Shown: in pieces, positions 40,727 through 50,256 of the stretch
Numbering within the stretch: the first letter of the stretch is position 1
How the letters are laid out: each line of letters begins with the position of its first letter
Assembly: GCA_947625755.1 (NCBI GenBank)
Contig: CANQPJ010000009.1
Coordinates: 1-64,000 of the forward strand
Direction: 5' to 3'
Length of the DNA: 64,000 bases
Origin: an uncultured Lachnospiraceae bacterium
Lineage (GTDB): Bacteria > Bacillota > Clostridia > Lachnospirales > Lachnospiraceae
Made by a program: the position numbers and the translations under genes
The notes under the pieces: generated by a model
The model's input: only the letters and a program-made list of their open reading frames with translations
The model's database searches: none
Told to the model about the DNA's origin: nothing

Positions 40727-42112
40727 ATGGCTATTGAATATTTAGGATTAAGTGAAATAAATGGACCCTTGGTTGCCCTTGAAGGCGTAAAAGATGCGGC
40801 TTTTGATGAAATTGTCCAATTTAAAATAAATGACGGAGAAGAAAAACGCCTTGGACGTATTATTGAAATATATGAGGACAAAGCCATTATACAGGTTTTT
40901 GAAGGTTCCGAGGGCATGTCTCTGGAAAATACACATACAAAATTAACCGGACACCCGATGGAAGTGGCTCTATCTCCCGACATTTTGGGCAGAACCTTTA
41001 ATGGTATCGGAAAACCTATAGACGGTCTTGCTCCGGTAAAAGGGGAAAAAAGAGATGTCAACGGTATGCCTTTAAATCCGGTTAGCCGGGAATATCCCCG
41101 TAATTATATCCGAACCGGTATTTCCGCTATTGACGGTCTTACCACACTGATTCGCGGGCAGAAACTTCCGATTTTTTCCGGAAACGGTCTTCCGCATGAC
41201 CAGTTGGCTGCCCAGTTGGTTAATCAGTCTTCTTTAGGAGACGACAATGATGAAAATTTTGCCATTGTTTTTGCCGCTATGGGTGTAAAAAATGACGTTG
41301 CTGACTTTTTTAAAAAGTCTTTTGAAGAATCCGGCGCATTGGAGCATACGGTAATGTTCTTAAATATGGCAAATGACCCTGTTGTAGAACGTCTGATTAC
41401 TCCAAAAGTTGCCTTAACTGTTGCAGAATATCTGGCTTATGAAAAGGATATGCATATTCTGGTTATTCTTACAGATATGACCACTTATGCCGAGGCAATG
41501 CGTGAGGTTTCCTCTTCTAAAGGTGAAATCCCTTCCCGAAAGGGTTATCCGGGTTATCTGTACAGCGAACTTGCTACAATATACGAACGTGCAGGAATTA
41601 TAAAGGGTGCAAAGGGCTCTGTAACGCAGATTCCAATTCTTACAATGCCAAATGATGATATTACTCATCCAATTCCTGACCTGACCGGATACATTACCGA
41701 AGGACAGATTACTCTTGACCGTTCGCTTCACGGACAGGGAATTTATCCTCCAATTAATGTTCTCCCTTCTCTTTCCCGTCTGATGAAGGACGGTATTGGA
41801 GAAGGCTTTACAAGAGACGATCATCAGGATATTGCTAACCAGCTCTTTTCTGCCTATGCAAAAGTTGGAGACGCCAGAGCGTTAGCATCGGTTATCGGTG
41901 AAGATGAATTGTCGCCGACAGATAAGAAATATATAGAATTCGGTAAGGCTTTTGAAGCTGAATTTATCGGGCAGGGGCTTGGAACAAATAGAAATATCAT
42001 TGAGACATTGAATCTTGGTTGGAAATTACTCCATATACTGCCCAAAGAAGAACTTGACAGAATTGATACCAAAATATTGGAAAAATATTATGATGTGCTG
42101 GCAGAAAAATAA
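40727..42112 (+). CDS. atpB: V-type ATP synthase subunit B
   Basis: A 461-residue regulatory/non-catalytic subunit with AAGGAGG before the ATG. It lacks a P-loop: the position reads [13 protein letters not shown], normal for B subunits. '[38 protein letters not shown]' is in the most conserved region of the family, here split for citation. It forms the A3B3 head with the gene product before it. Confidence 0.96.
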   Translation: MAIEYLGLSEINGPLVALEGVKDAAFDEIVQFKINDGEEKRLGRIIEIYEDKAIIQVFEGSEGMSLENTHTKLTGHPMEVALSPDILGRTFNGIGKPIDGLAPVKGEKRDVNGMPLNPVSREYPRNYIRTGISAIDGLTTLIRGQKLPIFSGNGLPHDQLAAQLVNQSSLGDDNDENFAIVFAAMGVKNDVADFFKKSFEESGALEHTVMFLNMANDPVVERLITPKVALTVAEYLAYEKDMHILVILTDMTTYAEAMREVSSSKGEIPSRKGYPGYLYSELATIYERAGIIKGAKGSVTQIPILTMPNDDITHPIPDLTGYITEGQITLDRSLHGQGIYPPINVLPSLSRLMKDGIGEGFTRDDHQDIANQLFSAYAKVGDARALASVIGEDELSPTDKKYIEFGKAFEAEFIGQGLGTNRNIIETLNLGWKLLHILPKEELDRIDTKILEKYYDVLAEK

Positions 42113-42137
42113 GCGTGCATAAAAAAGAGGTTTTATT

Positions 42138-42758
42138 ATGAACTTAAACACCGTCCCTACAAAGGGTAATTTGATGGCTGCAAAAAGTTCACTGGCTCTT
42201 GCCCGGCAGGGATATGAGCTGATGGATAAGAAACGTAACATTCTTATCCGCGAGATTATGGACTTAACCGAAAAGGCTGATGCAATTCAATCTGAAATTA
42301 ACAAAACATTTACATCCGCCTATGCAGCATTAGAAAAAGCAAATATTGAGCTGGGTATCCGAAATGTAGAAACTTTTGCTTTTAATGTAACACCCGAAGA
42401 AGATATTCAGGTTAGAATCCGAAGTGTTATGGGTACTGAAATTCCCGTGGTAAAACATGTGGAAGAGGTAAGGAATCCGGTTTACTCTTTCTATGGAACA
42501 ACGGAATCTTTAGATGAAGCAAAAGCTAATTTTGAGAAGGTAAAGGATTTGACAATCCGGCTTTCTATGATAGAAAATGCTGCTTACCGTCTCGCCTACA
42601 ATATTAAGAAAACCCAAAAGCGCGCCAATGCACTTCAGAATATTACGATTCCTAATTATGAGGTGCTTGTTAAAAATATTGAGAACGCTTTAGAAGAAAA
42701 AGAGCGGGAAGAATTTACAAGATTGAAAGTTATCAAATCCCGTGTAAATAAAAAATAA
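42138..42758 (+). CDS. atpD: V-type ATP synthase subunit D
   Basis: A 206-residue protein, the central rotor shaft. The first stretch (NTVPTKGNLMAAKSSLALARQGYELMDKKRNIL) and the C-terminal helix (RANALQNITIPNYEVLVKNIENALEEKEREEF) form the antiparallel coiled coil of the family. It is the last gene of the operon and is followed at once by a terminator. Confidence 0.95.
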   Translation: MNLNTVPTKGNLMAAKSSLALARQGYELMDKKRNILIREIMDLTEKADAIQSEINKTFTSAYAALEKANIELGIRNVETFAFNVTPEEDIQVRIRSVMGTEIPVVKHVEEVRNPVYSFYGTTESLDEAKANFEKVKDLTIRLSMIENAAYRLAYNIKKTQKRANALQNITIPNYEVLVKNIENALEEKEREEFTRLKVIKSRVNKK

Positions 42759-42800
42759 CCTGTGAAAAGGGGCTGTCTCCTTTACACAGGTTGTTTTTAT
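42757..42800 (+). terminator. Terminator of the V-ATPase operon
   Basis: AACCTGTG and CACAGGTT, with AAAGG/CCTTT inside, form a long stem followed by GTTTTTATTT. Confidence 0.88.
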
Positions 42801-42924
42801 TTATTCTGCCTGCTTAAAAGATTTTATCTTAAAAAGCGATAATCACAAAATCACACGGTTGCTTTTTTATATGGTTTTTAGTAAAATAATATGAGACATA
42901 TTTTTATAAAGAAGAGGCTTTTTT

Positions 42925-44337
42925 ATGAAAAAGATTTTTAAATATATTTTATTAATTATTATGGCTGTTTTTTTTATGGGACAATCTGCTCATTTATTTA
43001 CAACTACCACATATGCAAAGCCTTCCCTGCCAAAAGCGCCTGAAATTACAGGTGCGTCAGCTATATTAATTGAACCTGATACCGGTACGGTTCTGTATGA
43101 AAAGGATCCGGACAGCAAAAGGTATCCGGCAAGTATTACCAAGATTATGACTGCCTTACTTACATTGGAAAATTGTAAGATGGATGAAGAAGTCGTTTAC
43201 TCAAAACAAAATATTGACAGTCTGACACCTGAAGATTCCAATATTGAGTGTAAAATCGGGGAAAAGATGAAAGTGAAGGACTGTCTTTACGCCCTGATGC
43301 TTTCTTCTGCTAATGAAACTGCTACCGCTTTGGCAGAGCACATTTCCGGCAGTACGCAGGCTTTTTCCGAATTAATGAACCAGCGTGCGAAAGAAATCGG
43401 TGTAACCGGTACCCATTTTGCAAATGCTAACGGACTACATGATGACAACCACTATGTAACTGCATCAGATATGGCAAAAATCATGGCGGAAGCCATTCAA
43501 TATCCGATGTTTTTGGATGTGATTCATGCAACCACATATACGATTCCGGCTAATAATAAAAGAAAAAAGCCTTACCAGTCGATACAAAGACATCTGATGC
43601 TTTTTCCCACAAGTCAATATTATGATGCAGATGTTATTGGCGGAAAAACAGGATATACAGATCAGGCTGGCAAGTGTCTGGTTACCTACGCAAAACATGG
43701 AGACGTATCTCTTATCTCTGTTGTTTTAAAATCCGAAGGAGATATTGTCTTTGATGACACAAGAAAATTATTAGATTATGGTTTTGATAATTTCAGTTTT
43801 GTAAATATTTCGGAAAAAGATACCAGATTTCAAACATCTTCTTTTGATAATCTTGTATCTCCATTTTCAGACAACAGTAAAACTGTTTCTTTAGACAAAA
43901 ATGCTTATATTATTATTCCAAATGGAGTTTCTATCTCTGATTTGGACACAGAAATATCATTCCGGCTGACAGATGATTCTTTTGCTTCCATTACTTACAA
44001 ATATGACAATAAAATAATGGGAACAGCAAAAATTCAATATATAAATTCTGGTTCGACTACAACAGAAAAGTTTTCAACTACAGCACAAACGCAAGAATCC
44101 ACAACAAAATTAACATCTGTGGCAAAATCAGCAGAATCCCCAAAAAATTCTGCCGGCAAAACAAAAGATGATAAAACTAAAAAACGGGGGAATTCTTCTA
44201 CTTTATTGACCATACTGATTCCTCTTTTAGTTGTTATAATTGTTGCTGCGATTGTTACTATTTTTATATTGCATCGTAGAAAACTAAACAAAATTCGGGC
44301 TATGAAAAGACAGCGCAGTCGCTCAATAGATTTTTAG
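42925..44337 (+). CDS. D-alanyl-D-alanine carboxypeptidase (DacA/PBP5 type)
   Basis: A 470-residue penicillin-binding enzyme that trims peptidoglycan stem peptides. It has a signal peptide (1-31), the active-site Ser70-x-x-Lys73 (YPASITKIM), the SxN motif (LSSANETATAL) and KTG (GGKTGYTDQAG). The C-terminal part has a beta domain (about 300-370), a Ser/Thr/Lys-rich spacer and a true membrane helix (LLTILIPLLVVIIVAAIVTIFIL) before a basic tail, so it is anchored by a transmembrane segment and not by the amphipathic helix of PBP5. It is followed by the next gene after 11 bases. Confidence 0.94.
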   Translation: MKKIFKYILLIIMAVFFMGQSAHLFTTTTYAKPSLPKAPEITGASAILIEPDTGTVLYEKDPDSKRYPASITKIMTALLTLENCKMDEEVVYSKQNIDSLTPEDSNIECKIGEKMKVKDCLYALMLSSANETATALAEHISGSTQAFSELMNQRAKEIGVTGTHFANANGLHDDNHYVTASDMAKIMAEAIQYPMFLDVIHATTYTIPANNKRKKPYQSIQRHLMLFPTSQYYDADVIGGKTGYTDQAGKCLVTYAKHGDVSLISVVLKSEGDIVFDDTRKLLDYGFDNFSFVNISEKDTRFQTSSFDNLVSPFSDNSKTVSLDKNAYIIIPNGVSISDLDTEISFRLTDDSFASITYKYDNKIMGTAKIQYINSGSTTTEKFSTTAQTQESTTKLTSVAKSAESPKNSAGKTKDDKTKKRGNSSTLLTILIPLLVVIIVAAIVTIFILHRRKLNKIRAMKRQRSRSIDF

Positions 44338-44348
44338 GAGGTATTAAT

Positions 44349-45086
44349 ATGAATTGGGTTGCACCTATTAAGGATGAAAAAACTTTACAATTATTTGGGG
44401 AAACATTAAAAGAAATGGATTATAAGTATTACATCATGTTTGAGCTCGGTGTAGGTACCGGACTTCAACTTCAGGATATTCTTGCATTTAAAAACAAAGA
44501 TGTGACAAATAAAAAAGAAATAACTGTAAAAATTGGAACGAAAAACATTAAAAATACTTTTACTATTTCAAAAGACTTACAGAAGATAATTAATGAATAT
44601 ACAAAAGGAAAAGACCCTGACGCTTATCTTATTTTGGGTCATAAAACAGCGAACAAACCGGTGTCCAGAGAGCAGGCATACCGTGTTCTGCGTGCAGCCG
44701 GACATAAAATTGGTTTAAGTTCTATTGGTGCGCAGACAATGCGTAAAACATTTGCATGGAAATATTATAAGGAGACTGGAGACATCTATTATCTTCAGAA
44801 CCTCTTTAATCATGCATCACCTTCCATTACATATCGTTTTATCGGTGAAAAACCAAATATGGAAGTGGTGTTGAAAAAAATGACGCCTCAGGAGAACGAG
44901 CGCAGCAGATACCTTCTTTATTTAAACGGAAATGGTAAAAAAAGATTAAATCATATTATTAATACACTTACCGATATTAAAAATAACCTTGATAATCCGG
45001 CAAACAATGATTCTTTCTATGGAAAAGTTGATTGCCTGTTAGAAGAACTGGAATCATTGATGAAAAATTATCAGGAGACAAAATAA
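44349..45086 (+). CDS. Tyrosine-recombinase-like protein without catalytic residues
   Basis: A 245-residue protein with AGGAGG before its ATG. The fold of a tyrosine recombinase catalytic domain is clear, but key residues differ. The Arg of 'TGLRxxEI' is Gln (GTGLQLQDIL), the His of 'HTLRKTF' is Gln (AQTMRKTF), and the nucleophilic Tyr nine residues past the conserved His is Phe (FNHASPSITYRF). There is no core-binding domain; a helical tail of 65 residues follows. It is predicted to bind DNA without recombining it. It sits in an operon with the carboxypeptidase, far from the mobile elements, so it seems domesticated. Confidence 0.8.
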   Translation: MNWVAPIKDEKTLQLFGETLKEMDYKYYIMFELGVGTGLQLQDILAFKNKDVTNKKEITVKIGTKNIKNTFTISKDLQKIINEYTKGKDPDAYLILGHKTANKPVSREQAYRVLRAAGHKIGLSSIGAQTMRKTFAWKYYKETGDIYYLQNLFNHASPSITYRFIGEKPNMEVVLKKMTPQENERSRYLLYLNGNGKKRLNHIINTLTDIKNNLDNPANNDSFYGKVDCLLEELESLMKNYQETK

Positions 45087-45135
45087 AAAATAAGCGTTGC
45101 GAATCTTCTGCGATTTGCAACGCTTATTTTTTTAA
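45087..45135 (+). terminator. Terminator after the recombinase-like gene
   Basis: AATAAGCGTTGC and GCAACGCTTATT form a strong stem followed by TTTTTTT. It may also act for the convergent exonuclease gene. Confidence 0.88.
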
Positions 45136-46148
45136 TCATCGTCATCATCCTCTTCTTCATTTTCTTCCCAAATTTCATCTACGATGATTTCTCTTTCAAG
45201 AGACCTCTGTCTTCTTTCCCGTCTCTTTTCCCTGATATTTTCCTGTTTTTCATGAATAGAATTTGCTCCCTCTTCATCCGTGGCTTTCATAATCTTTATT
45301 GCAAAAAAGCTGTCGTCCTCGACCTTTTTTATTTTTATCTTTCCCCTGACGTAACCATGCTCCGGACATCTTCCCAGACAATAATATGTTTTTCCACTGT
45401 CCGAAAACCAATCAATAATTACCTCAAGCGGCTTGTCACATTGATTACAAAGCATTGTGCTCACATCCGCATCATGAAACATTTCTTCCCTGTCTAAAAA
45501 TTCTCTCGTAATCAGCTTGGTATATTGATCAAATCTGACAAAGACTTCCTCTTCCTTAATTCGTGGAGTGTAAAAAGTATCAATAGAAAGCCTTTCCTTA
45601 TACTTCTCAAAATCCATTACCTGCATAACCTTTGCAGTATAATAGGCATCACTCAATGCCCTGTGGAATGCATTATCTTCCGGAATTTCCAAATACTCCA
45701 CCGCGCTCATAAGCGTCCTTTTCATATGTCCATCGTCATACCGCAGGCTGAACATTTTCTGCAAATCCACATAAAATAATGGAAACTCCAAAATGCGCTC
45801 TAATTTATAATGTCTCATATTTTTCTGCAGTTCAACTAAATCCATTGAGCCCCATGTACAAAACATGTAATCATCACCGCACCATTCTAAAAAGTCAATA
45901 ATTGCACGTTTAAATCCTTTTCCCTCTTTGAGCTCTTCTTCTGAAAAATGAGTTATCTCCTGGATTTTATAATGAAGTTTTTTATATACTTTTGGTTTGA
46001 TTACCTGTTGATAAGAATCTAATATCTTTCTGTCCTCCGACACACGCACCGCGCCAATTTCTATAATTTCAAAAGGAATATCCTGATGATAATTATTTTT
46101 TCCGTAAGGATTTTGATTCCACTCCAAATCCATTACAATATAATCCAT
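45132..46148 (-). CDS. DEDDh-type 3'-5' exonuclease domain protein
   Basis: A 338-residue protein with TGGAGA before the ATG. The exonuclease domain (1 to about 185) has the motif I pair in YIVMDLEWNQN, a second acidic site in TWGSMDLVELQ and the HRALSDAYYTAKVM motif III with the catalytic His and Asp. The middle has two Cys pairs (LCNQCDKPL, LGRCPEHG) that may bind zinc, in a region reading 'YCLGRCPEHGYVRGKIKIKK'. The tail is basic, then extremely acidic (EENEEEDDDDD). It resembles the KapD/RNase T-like family; an RNA substrate is possible. Confidence 0.88.
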   Translation of the reverse strand: MDYIVMDLEWNQNPYGKNNYHQDIPFEIIEIGAVRVSEDRKILDSYQQVIKPKVYKKLHYKIQEITHFSEEELKEGKGFKRAIIDFLEWCGDDYMFCTWGSMDLVELQKNMRHYKLERILEFPLFYVDLQKMFSLRYDDGHMKRTLMSAVEYLEIPEDNAFHRALSDAYYTAKVMQVMDFEKYKERLSIDTFYTPRIKEEEVFVRFDQYTKLITREFLDREEMFHDADVSTMLCNQCDKPLEVIIDWFSDSGKTYYCLGRCPEHGYVRGKIKIKKVEDDSFFAIKIMKATDEEGANSIHEKQENIREKRRERRQRSLEREIIVDEIWEENEEEDDDDD

Positions 46149-46207
46149 CTTATTTCTCCATATTAAATTTTCAAAAGTATTATATCTTCAACCTAAATAT
46201 AATACAG

Positions 46208-46281
46208 CGCATCTGACTGGAGTCGAACCAGCGACCTACCGCTTAGGAGGCGGTTGCTCTATCCTGCTGAGCTACAGATGC
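46208..46281 (-). tRNA. tRNA-Arg (anticodon CCT)
   Basis: Read on the minus strand it starts GCATCTGTAGCTCAGC. The acceptor stem is GCATCTG/CAGATGC, and the anticodon stem ACCGC/GCGGT encloses CTCCTAA. The T-loop is TTCGACT. CCA is not encoded. It decodes AGG. Confidence 0.95.
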
Positions 46282-46289
46282 CTATTCAA

Positions 46290-46323
46290 AATATTACGGC
46301 AAAGAGGTCTTTGCCGTAATATT
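46290..46323 (-). terminator. Terminator of serS
   Basis: AATATTACGGCAAAGA and its complement form a 16-base stem just after serS and before tRNA-Arg; TTTTG follows on the minus strand. Confidence 0.8.
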
Positions 46324-46373
46324 TTATATTCTACATTTTTATATTTTAACACACTCGTCTTAATATAACAAAT

Positions 46374-47657
46374 TTATTTTACTTCTATTTTTTCCATTCC
46401 ACCCATATATGGTCTTAAAACTTCCGGTATGCTTACCGTTCCGTCTTTATTCAGATTGTTCTCCAAGAATGCAATTAACATCCGCGGCGGAGCAACTACT
46501 GTATTGTTAAGCGTGTGGGCAAAATAATTTCCCTCCGGACCGCGTACTCTGATGGAAAGTCTTCTTGCCTGGGCATCTCCCAGATTTGAACAACTGCCAA
46601 CTTCAAAATATTTCTGCTGTCTCGGTGACCATGCCTCAACATCTACAGACTTAACTTTCAGGTCTGCCAAATCTCCGGAACAACACTCCAATGTTCGAAC
46701 CGGAATATCCAGACTCCTAAATAAGTCCACCGTATTTTTCCAAAGCTTATCATACCATGCCATACTATCTTCCGGTTTACAAATAACTATCATCTCTTGT
46801 TTCTCAAACTGATGAATACGATATACGCCTCTTTCTTCAATTCCGTGCGCACCCTTTTCCTTACGGAAACATGGTGAATAGCTTGTCAGTGTAAGCGGAA
46901 GCTCTTCCTCTTTTGTATGGGTCCCGATAAATTTACCAATCATAGAATGCTCGCTGGTACCAATTAAATAAAGATCTTCTCCTTCGATTTTATACATCAT
47001 GGAATCCATTTCATCAAAACTCATAACACCTGTCACAACATTGCTTCGAATCATAAAAGGTGGTACGCAGTACGTAAATCCCCGGTTAATCATAAAATCT
47101 CTTGCATATGAAATAACAGCTGAATGCAGTCTGGCAATGTCTCCCATCAGATAATAAAATCCATTACCTGCTACATTTCTTGCGGCTTCCAAATCAATTC
47201 CATGAAACCGTTCCATTATATCCGTGTGATATGGAATTTCAAAATCCGGTACGACCGGTTCTCCAAATCTTTCCAGTTCCACATTCTCGCTGTCATCTTT
47301 TCCGATAGGAACAGACGCATCAATAATATTCGGAATAACCATCATTCTCTTTTTAATCTCTTCTGCCAGATTTTTTTCTTCTGCAGTAAGTTCATCAATC
47401 TTTGCATTTCCGGCAGCAACTTTAGCCTTCGTTTCTTCCGCTTCAGCCTTCTTTCCTTCTTTAATCAAACCACCAATTAATTTAGACAAGCTGTTTTTTT
47501 CCGCACGAAGCGCCTCAACTTCTTTTTTTATCTCACGATTACGCTTATCCAGCTGGATTACTTCATCCACCAATGGCAGCTTATGCTCCTGAAATTTATT
47601 TTTGAGATTTTGTTTCACAATATCCGGATGATTCCTTACTAATTTTATATCTAACAT
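46374..47657 (-). CDS. serS: Seryl-tRNA synthetase
   Basis: A 427-residue class II synthetase that charges tRNA-Ser and tRNA-Sec. The N-terminal antiparallel coiled coil (about 28-100) binds the long variable arm of the tRNA. The catalytic core has motif 2 (CFRKEKGAHGIEERGVYRIHQFEK) and motif 3 (LNNTVVAPPRMLIAFLENN). AAAAGGGAG lies before the ATG. The 124-base upstream region is too short for a T-box and shows none. Length is normal for the family. Confidence 0.97.
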   Translation of the reverse strand: MLDIKLVRNHPDIVKQNLKNKFQEHKLPLVDEVIQLDKRNREIKKEVEALRAEKNSLSKLIGGLIKEGKKAEAEETKAKVAAGNAKIDELTAEEKNLAEEIKKRMMVIPNIIDASVPIGKDDSENVELERFGEPVVPDFEIPYHTDIMERFHGIDLEAARNVAGNGFYYLMGDIARLHSAVISYARDFMINRGFTYCVPPFMIRSNVVTGVMSFDEMDSMMYKIEGEDLYLIGTSEHSMIGKFIGTHTKEEELPLTLTSYSPCFRKEKGAHGIEERGVYRIHQFEKQEMIVICKPEDSMAWYDKLWKNTVDLFRSLDIPVRTLECCSGDLADLKVKSVDVEAWSPRQQKYFEVGSCSNLGDAQARRLSIRVRGPEGNYFAHTLNNTVVAPPRMLIAFLENNLNKDGTVSIPEVLRPYMGGMEKIEVK

Positions 47658-47822
47658 ATTGCTTCTCCCTTTTATTTACAGATATAATATATTTTTTATA
47701 AACGGTATTTCGATTATACTCCGAACACCTTATTTTTGCAAGGATTGTAGCAAACATTATACAAATGTGCTATACTATTTTTATTGCAACATATGAAAAT
47801 TATATTTCGAAGGGATATACTT

Positions 47823-48560
47823 ATGAATTTGGAATTAATAAACACAAGACGTAACAATAAAATTTATTCCGATGGAATAAATACATACAAAATTTTCAAT
47901 AAAGGGTATGATAAAAGACTTGTTTTTCTTGAAGCCTTTATAACTACGGAAGTGGAAGCTGCCGGCGTAAAGGTTCCTCCTATTTTGGAGGTAACCTGCC
48001 AAAATGACCAATGGACCTTTCAGTCGGAACCGATAGAATGGAAATCATTATTTACCATGATGCAGGAACATCCGGAAAATATAGATACCTATTTAGATAA
48101 AATGGTAGAAGTTCATACTTCCATACACAAATTTAAATGTCCAAAGCTTCCTATTCAAAAAGATAAATTAACTGACTACATTCAGGCTGCCGATTTAGAG
48201 GAAGGAACAAAAATTGATCTTCTGGATATGTTAAATACATGCCCAAAACATAAGAAATTAGTTCATGGCAATTTTACCCCTCACAATGTCGTTATCTCTT
48301 CCAAAGGAGATTACATTGTTGACTGGAATCATGCCGCGCAGGGCAGTGCCAGTGCAGACGTTGCCCGCACTTACATCTGGATGCAAATGAATATGCCGGA
48401 ATACGCAGATATATATTTGAAAAAATTCTGTGATGCTACAAACACTGCTTCCCGCTATGTTCGGAATTGGATTCCGATTGTTGCTGCAGCCAGACTGGGA
48501 AAGAAAAATCCCGGTGAGGAAGAATTACTGAACAGTCTGATTTCTGTAATTGAATATTAA
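47823..48560 (+). CDS. Phosphotransferase (APH/choline-kinase fold) protein with altered catalytic loop
   Basis: The ATG at 47823 follows GAAGGG and gives 245 residues. The fold is that of the aminoglycoside phosphotransferase family: N-lobe (KIYSDGINTYKIFN ... LEAFITTEVEAAGVKVP), then the catalytic loop LVHGNFTPHNVVIS and the metal-binding DW in YIVDWNHAAQGSASADVARTY. The catalytic base of the family (HGD) is Asn here, while the later Asn and the DW Asp are kept. Either the enzyme is inactive or uses a different mechanism. The substrate is unknown; resistance to aminoglycosides should not be inferred. Confidence 0.8.
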   Translation: MNLELINTRRNNKIYSDGINTYKIFNKGYDKRLVFLEAFITTEVEAAGVKVPPILEVTCQNDQWTFQSEPIEWKSLFTMMQEHPENIDTYLDKMVEVHTSIHKFKCPKLPIQKDKLTDYIQAADLEEGTKIDLLDMLNTCPKHKKLVHGNFTPHNVVISSKGDYIVDWNHAAQGSASADVARTYIWMQMNMPEYADIYLKKFCDATNTASRYVRNWIPIVAAARLGKKNPGEEELLNSLISVIEY

Positions 48561-48579
48561 AATATCATAAATTACAATA

Positions 48580-48627
48580 AAAAATCCAATAAGTCAATTC
48601 CTTTCTGACTTATTGGATTTTTTATAT
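48580..48627 (+). terminator. Terminator after the phosphotransferase gene
   Basis: AAAATCCAATAAGTCA and its complement form a 16-base stem followed by TTTTTT. Confidence 0.9.
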
Positions 48628-48703
48628 TTTTTTTAAAATTTTTTGACAATCATTTTATGTAAACCCTGCGCCAAATTTGTTGTGGTTTGTCAGTTTACAT
48701 AAC

Positions 48704-49174
48704 TTAATATTCCATGGCTTTATCCAATGCTTCTTTTTCTTCTTCTCCAAGAGTTGCGTAGGCTTCGCCCTTGATAATCTCTTTAATATATGTATAACTG
48801 CTGTCTCTTCCATGCATTGTATTCAAAATAAACCCTGTATTACTATCATCCAGCAGACAAAGAGCAAAACTCAAATTTCCACCCATTTCTTTAAATGCAT
48901 CATACTTCACAATTCCTAATTTGTGAAATGTTGATGTAATATTATGTAAAGTCGAGTGGAACATCTCTTCATTTTTCTCATATGACCTTTCCAGTCTGTC
49001 CATCTGCTGAAAATTTTCTTCAATCGCAGAAGAAAGATTTTCTGCATTCTTGCCCTTCATAAATTTTTCATAACGATTCATTAATCTGGTAATCTTTCTA
49101 TTCTGCTGAATATGGAGCAATAGAAATACTAAAAACATAACTGCAATTATTGTTAAATATATATAATCTCTCAT
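48704..49174 (-). CDS. DUF4446 family membrane-anchored protein
   Basis: A 156-residue protein with AAAGGAG before the ATG. It has an N-terminal membrane helix (IYLTIIAVMFLVFLLLHI), a coiled-coil stretch (about 30-85) and the DUF4446 core (VKYDAFKEMGGNLSFALCLLDDSNTGFILNTMHGRDSSYTYIKEI, here cited in part). The last residues (EKEALDKAMEY) are typical. It lies downstream of parB, as in many Clostridia. The function is not known; the position suggests a link with chromosome or cell-division processes. Confidence 0.85.
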   Translation of the reverse strand: MRDYIYLTIIAVMFLVFLLLHIQQNRKITRLMNRYEKFMKGKNAENLSSAIEENFQQMDRLERSYEKNEEMFHSTLHNITSTFHKLGIVKYDAFKEMGGNLSFALCLLDDSNTGFILNTMHGRDSSYTYIKEIIKGEAYATLGEEEKEALDKAMEY

Positions 49175-49258
49175 AACAAACTCCTTTGGTAGCTTAATAA
49201 TTATAGTTTATCTCATTCTTACAGATTTGTATACATTCAAATAATTCCAATAAATTAA

Positions 49259-50188
49259 TTATTCTTGAATGTTTTCAAACAATTCCAGTATTCTCTCAAA
49301 CTCCTCCTTTGAGTAATACTCTATCTCTATTTTCCCTTTTCCACCTTTTTTATGATTAATGGCAACTTTTGTTCCAAACTTTTCTCTCAACTTTGTCTCT
49401 ATTGACGTATAGACAACATCATCCGTAGATGGAATCGGAAGTTTTACCTGTTTCGGATTCAATATCGACTTTACCAGCTTTTCGGTTTCCCTGACACTCA
49501 ATCCTCTCTCAACAATACTTTTTGCTGCCTCTAATTGTAAATCTTCCCTGTCTAATGCAAGCAATGCCCTTGCATGCCCCATAGAAAGCTCTTCGTTTAC
49601 AAGCATTTTCTGGATTTCATCTGCCAATTTCAATAGCCTCATTGAATTAGCAATCGCTGTTCTGGACTTGGACACTTTTTGAGCCAGCTCATCCTGTTTT
49701 AAATGATACTCATCAATCAGGCTTTTGTATGCCATTGCTTCTTCAATAGGATTTAAATCTTTTCTTTGAATATTTTCTATTAAGGCAATTTCCTTAACTT
49801 CCTGTTTTGTATATTCTTTAATAATGACAGGAACTTCCTTTATTTTCGCCAGTTTTGCCGCTCTCCAGCGTCTCTCTCCGGCAATGATTTCATAATAATC
49901 ATCCTTTTTCTGAACAACGATAGGCTGAATAACCCCAAATTGTTTAATCGAATCTGCTAACTCCTGAAGCGCTTCTTTGTCAAAATTTTTACGGGGCTGA
50001 TCTCTGTTTGGCTCAATATCGGATATTTTCATCATTGTATCCGCCGGAACCTGTACTTCTTTAATCACTTCCTTGACTACTTCTTTAACTACCGGTTTAT
50101 TATTTATGCCGGTTTTTGCTTTGGAAGAACCTGTCGTCGGAATCAGAGAATCTATCCCTTTTCCCAAACCTTTTCTCTTTACTGCCAT
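49259..50188 (-). CDS. parB: Chromosome partition protein ParB (Spo0J)
   Basis: A 309-residue protein that binds parS, spreads on DNA as a CTP-dependent clamp and loads condensin. The N-terminal domain has the CTP-binding signatures 'QPIVVQKK' and GERRWRAAKLA, followed by 'IALIENIQRKDLNPIEEA'. The central HTH reads LAQKVSKSRTAIANSMRLLKL. A C-terminal dimer domain ends the protein. GAGAGG lies before its ATG. It follows parA by 68 bases; two parS sites lie upstream at 51139 and 51335. Confidence 0.96.
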   Translation of the reverse strand: MAVKRKGLGKGIDSLIPTTGSSKAKTGINNKPVVKEVVKEVIKEVQVPADTMMKISDIEPNRDQPRKNFDKEALQELADSIKQFGVIQPIVVQKKDDYYEIIAGERRWRAAKLAKIKEVPVIIKEYTKQEVKEIALIENIQRKDLNPIEEAMAYKSLIDEYHLKQDELAQKVSKSRTAIANSMRLLKLADEIQKMLVNEELSMGHARALLALDREDLQLEAAKSIVERGLSVRETEKLVKSILNPKQVKLPIPSTDDVVYTSIETKLREKFGTKVAINHKKGGKGKIEIEYYSKEEFERILELFENIQE

Positions 50189-50256
50189 AACGACCTCTCT
50201 TTTTATTGTGTTCTTTAAAATTCCCTTTGTACTATTTTTCTGCTATCCCTTTATTT

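Noticed and set aside
47658-47822. T-box leader before serS
   Set aside because: The region is too short and has no specifier loop or antiterminator sequence.
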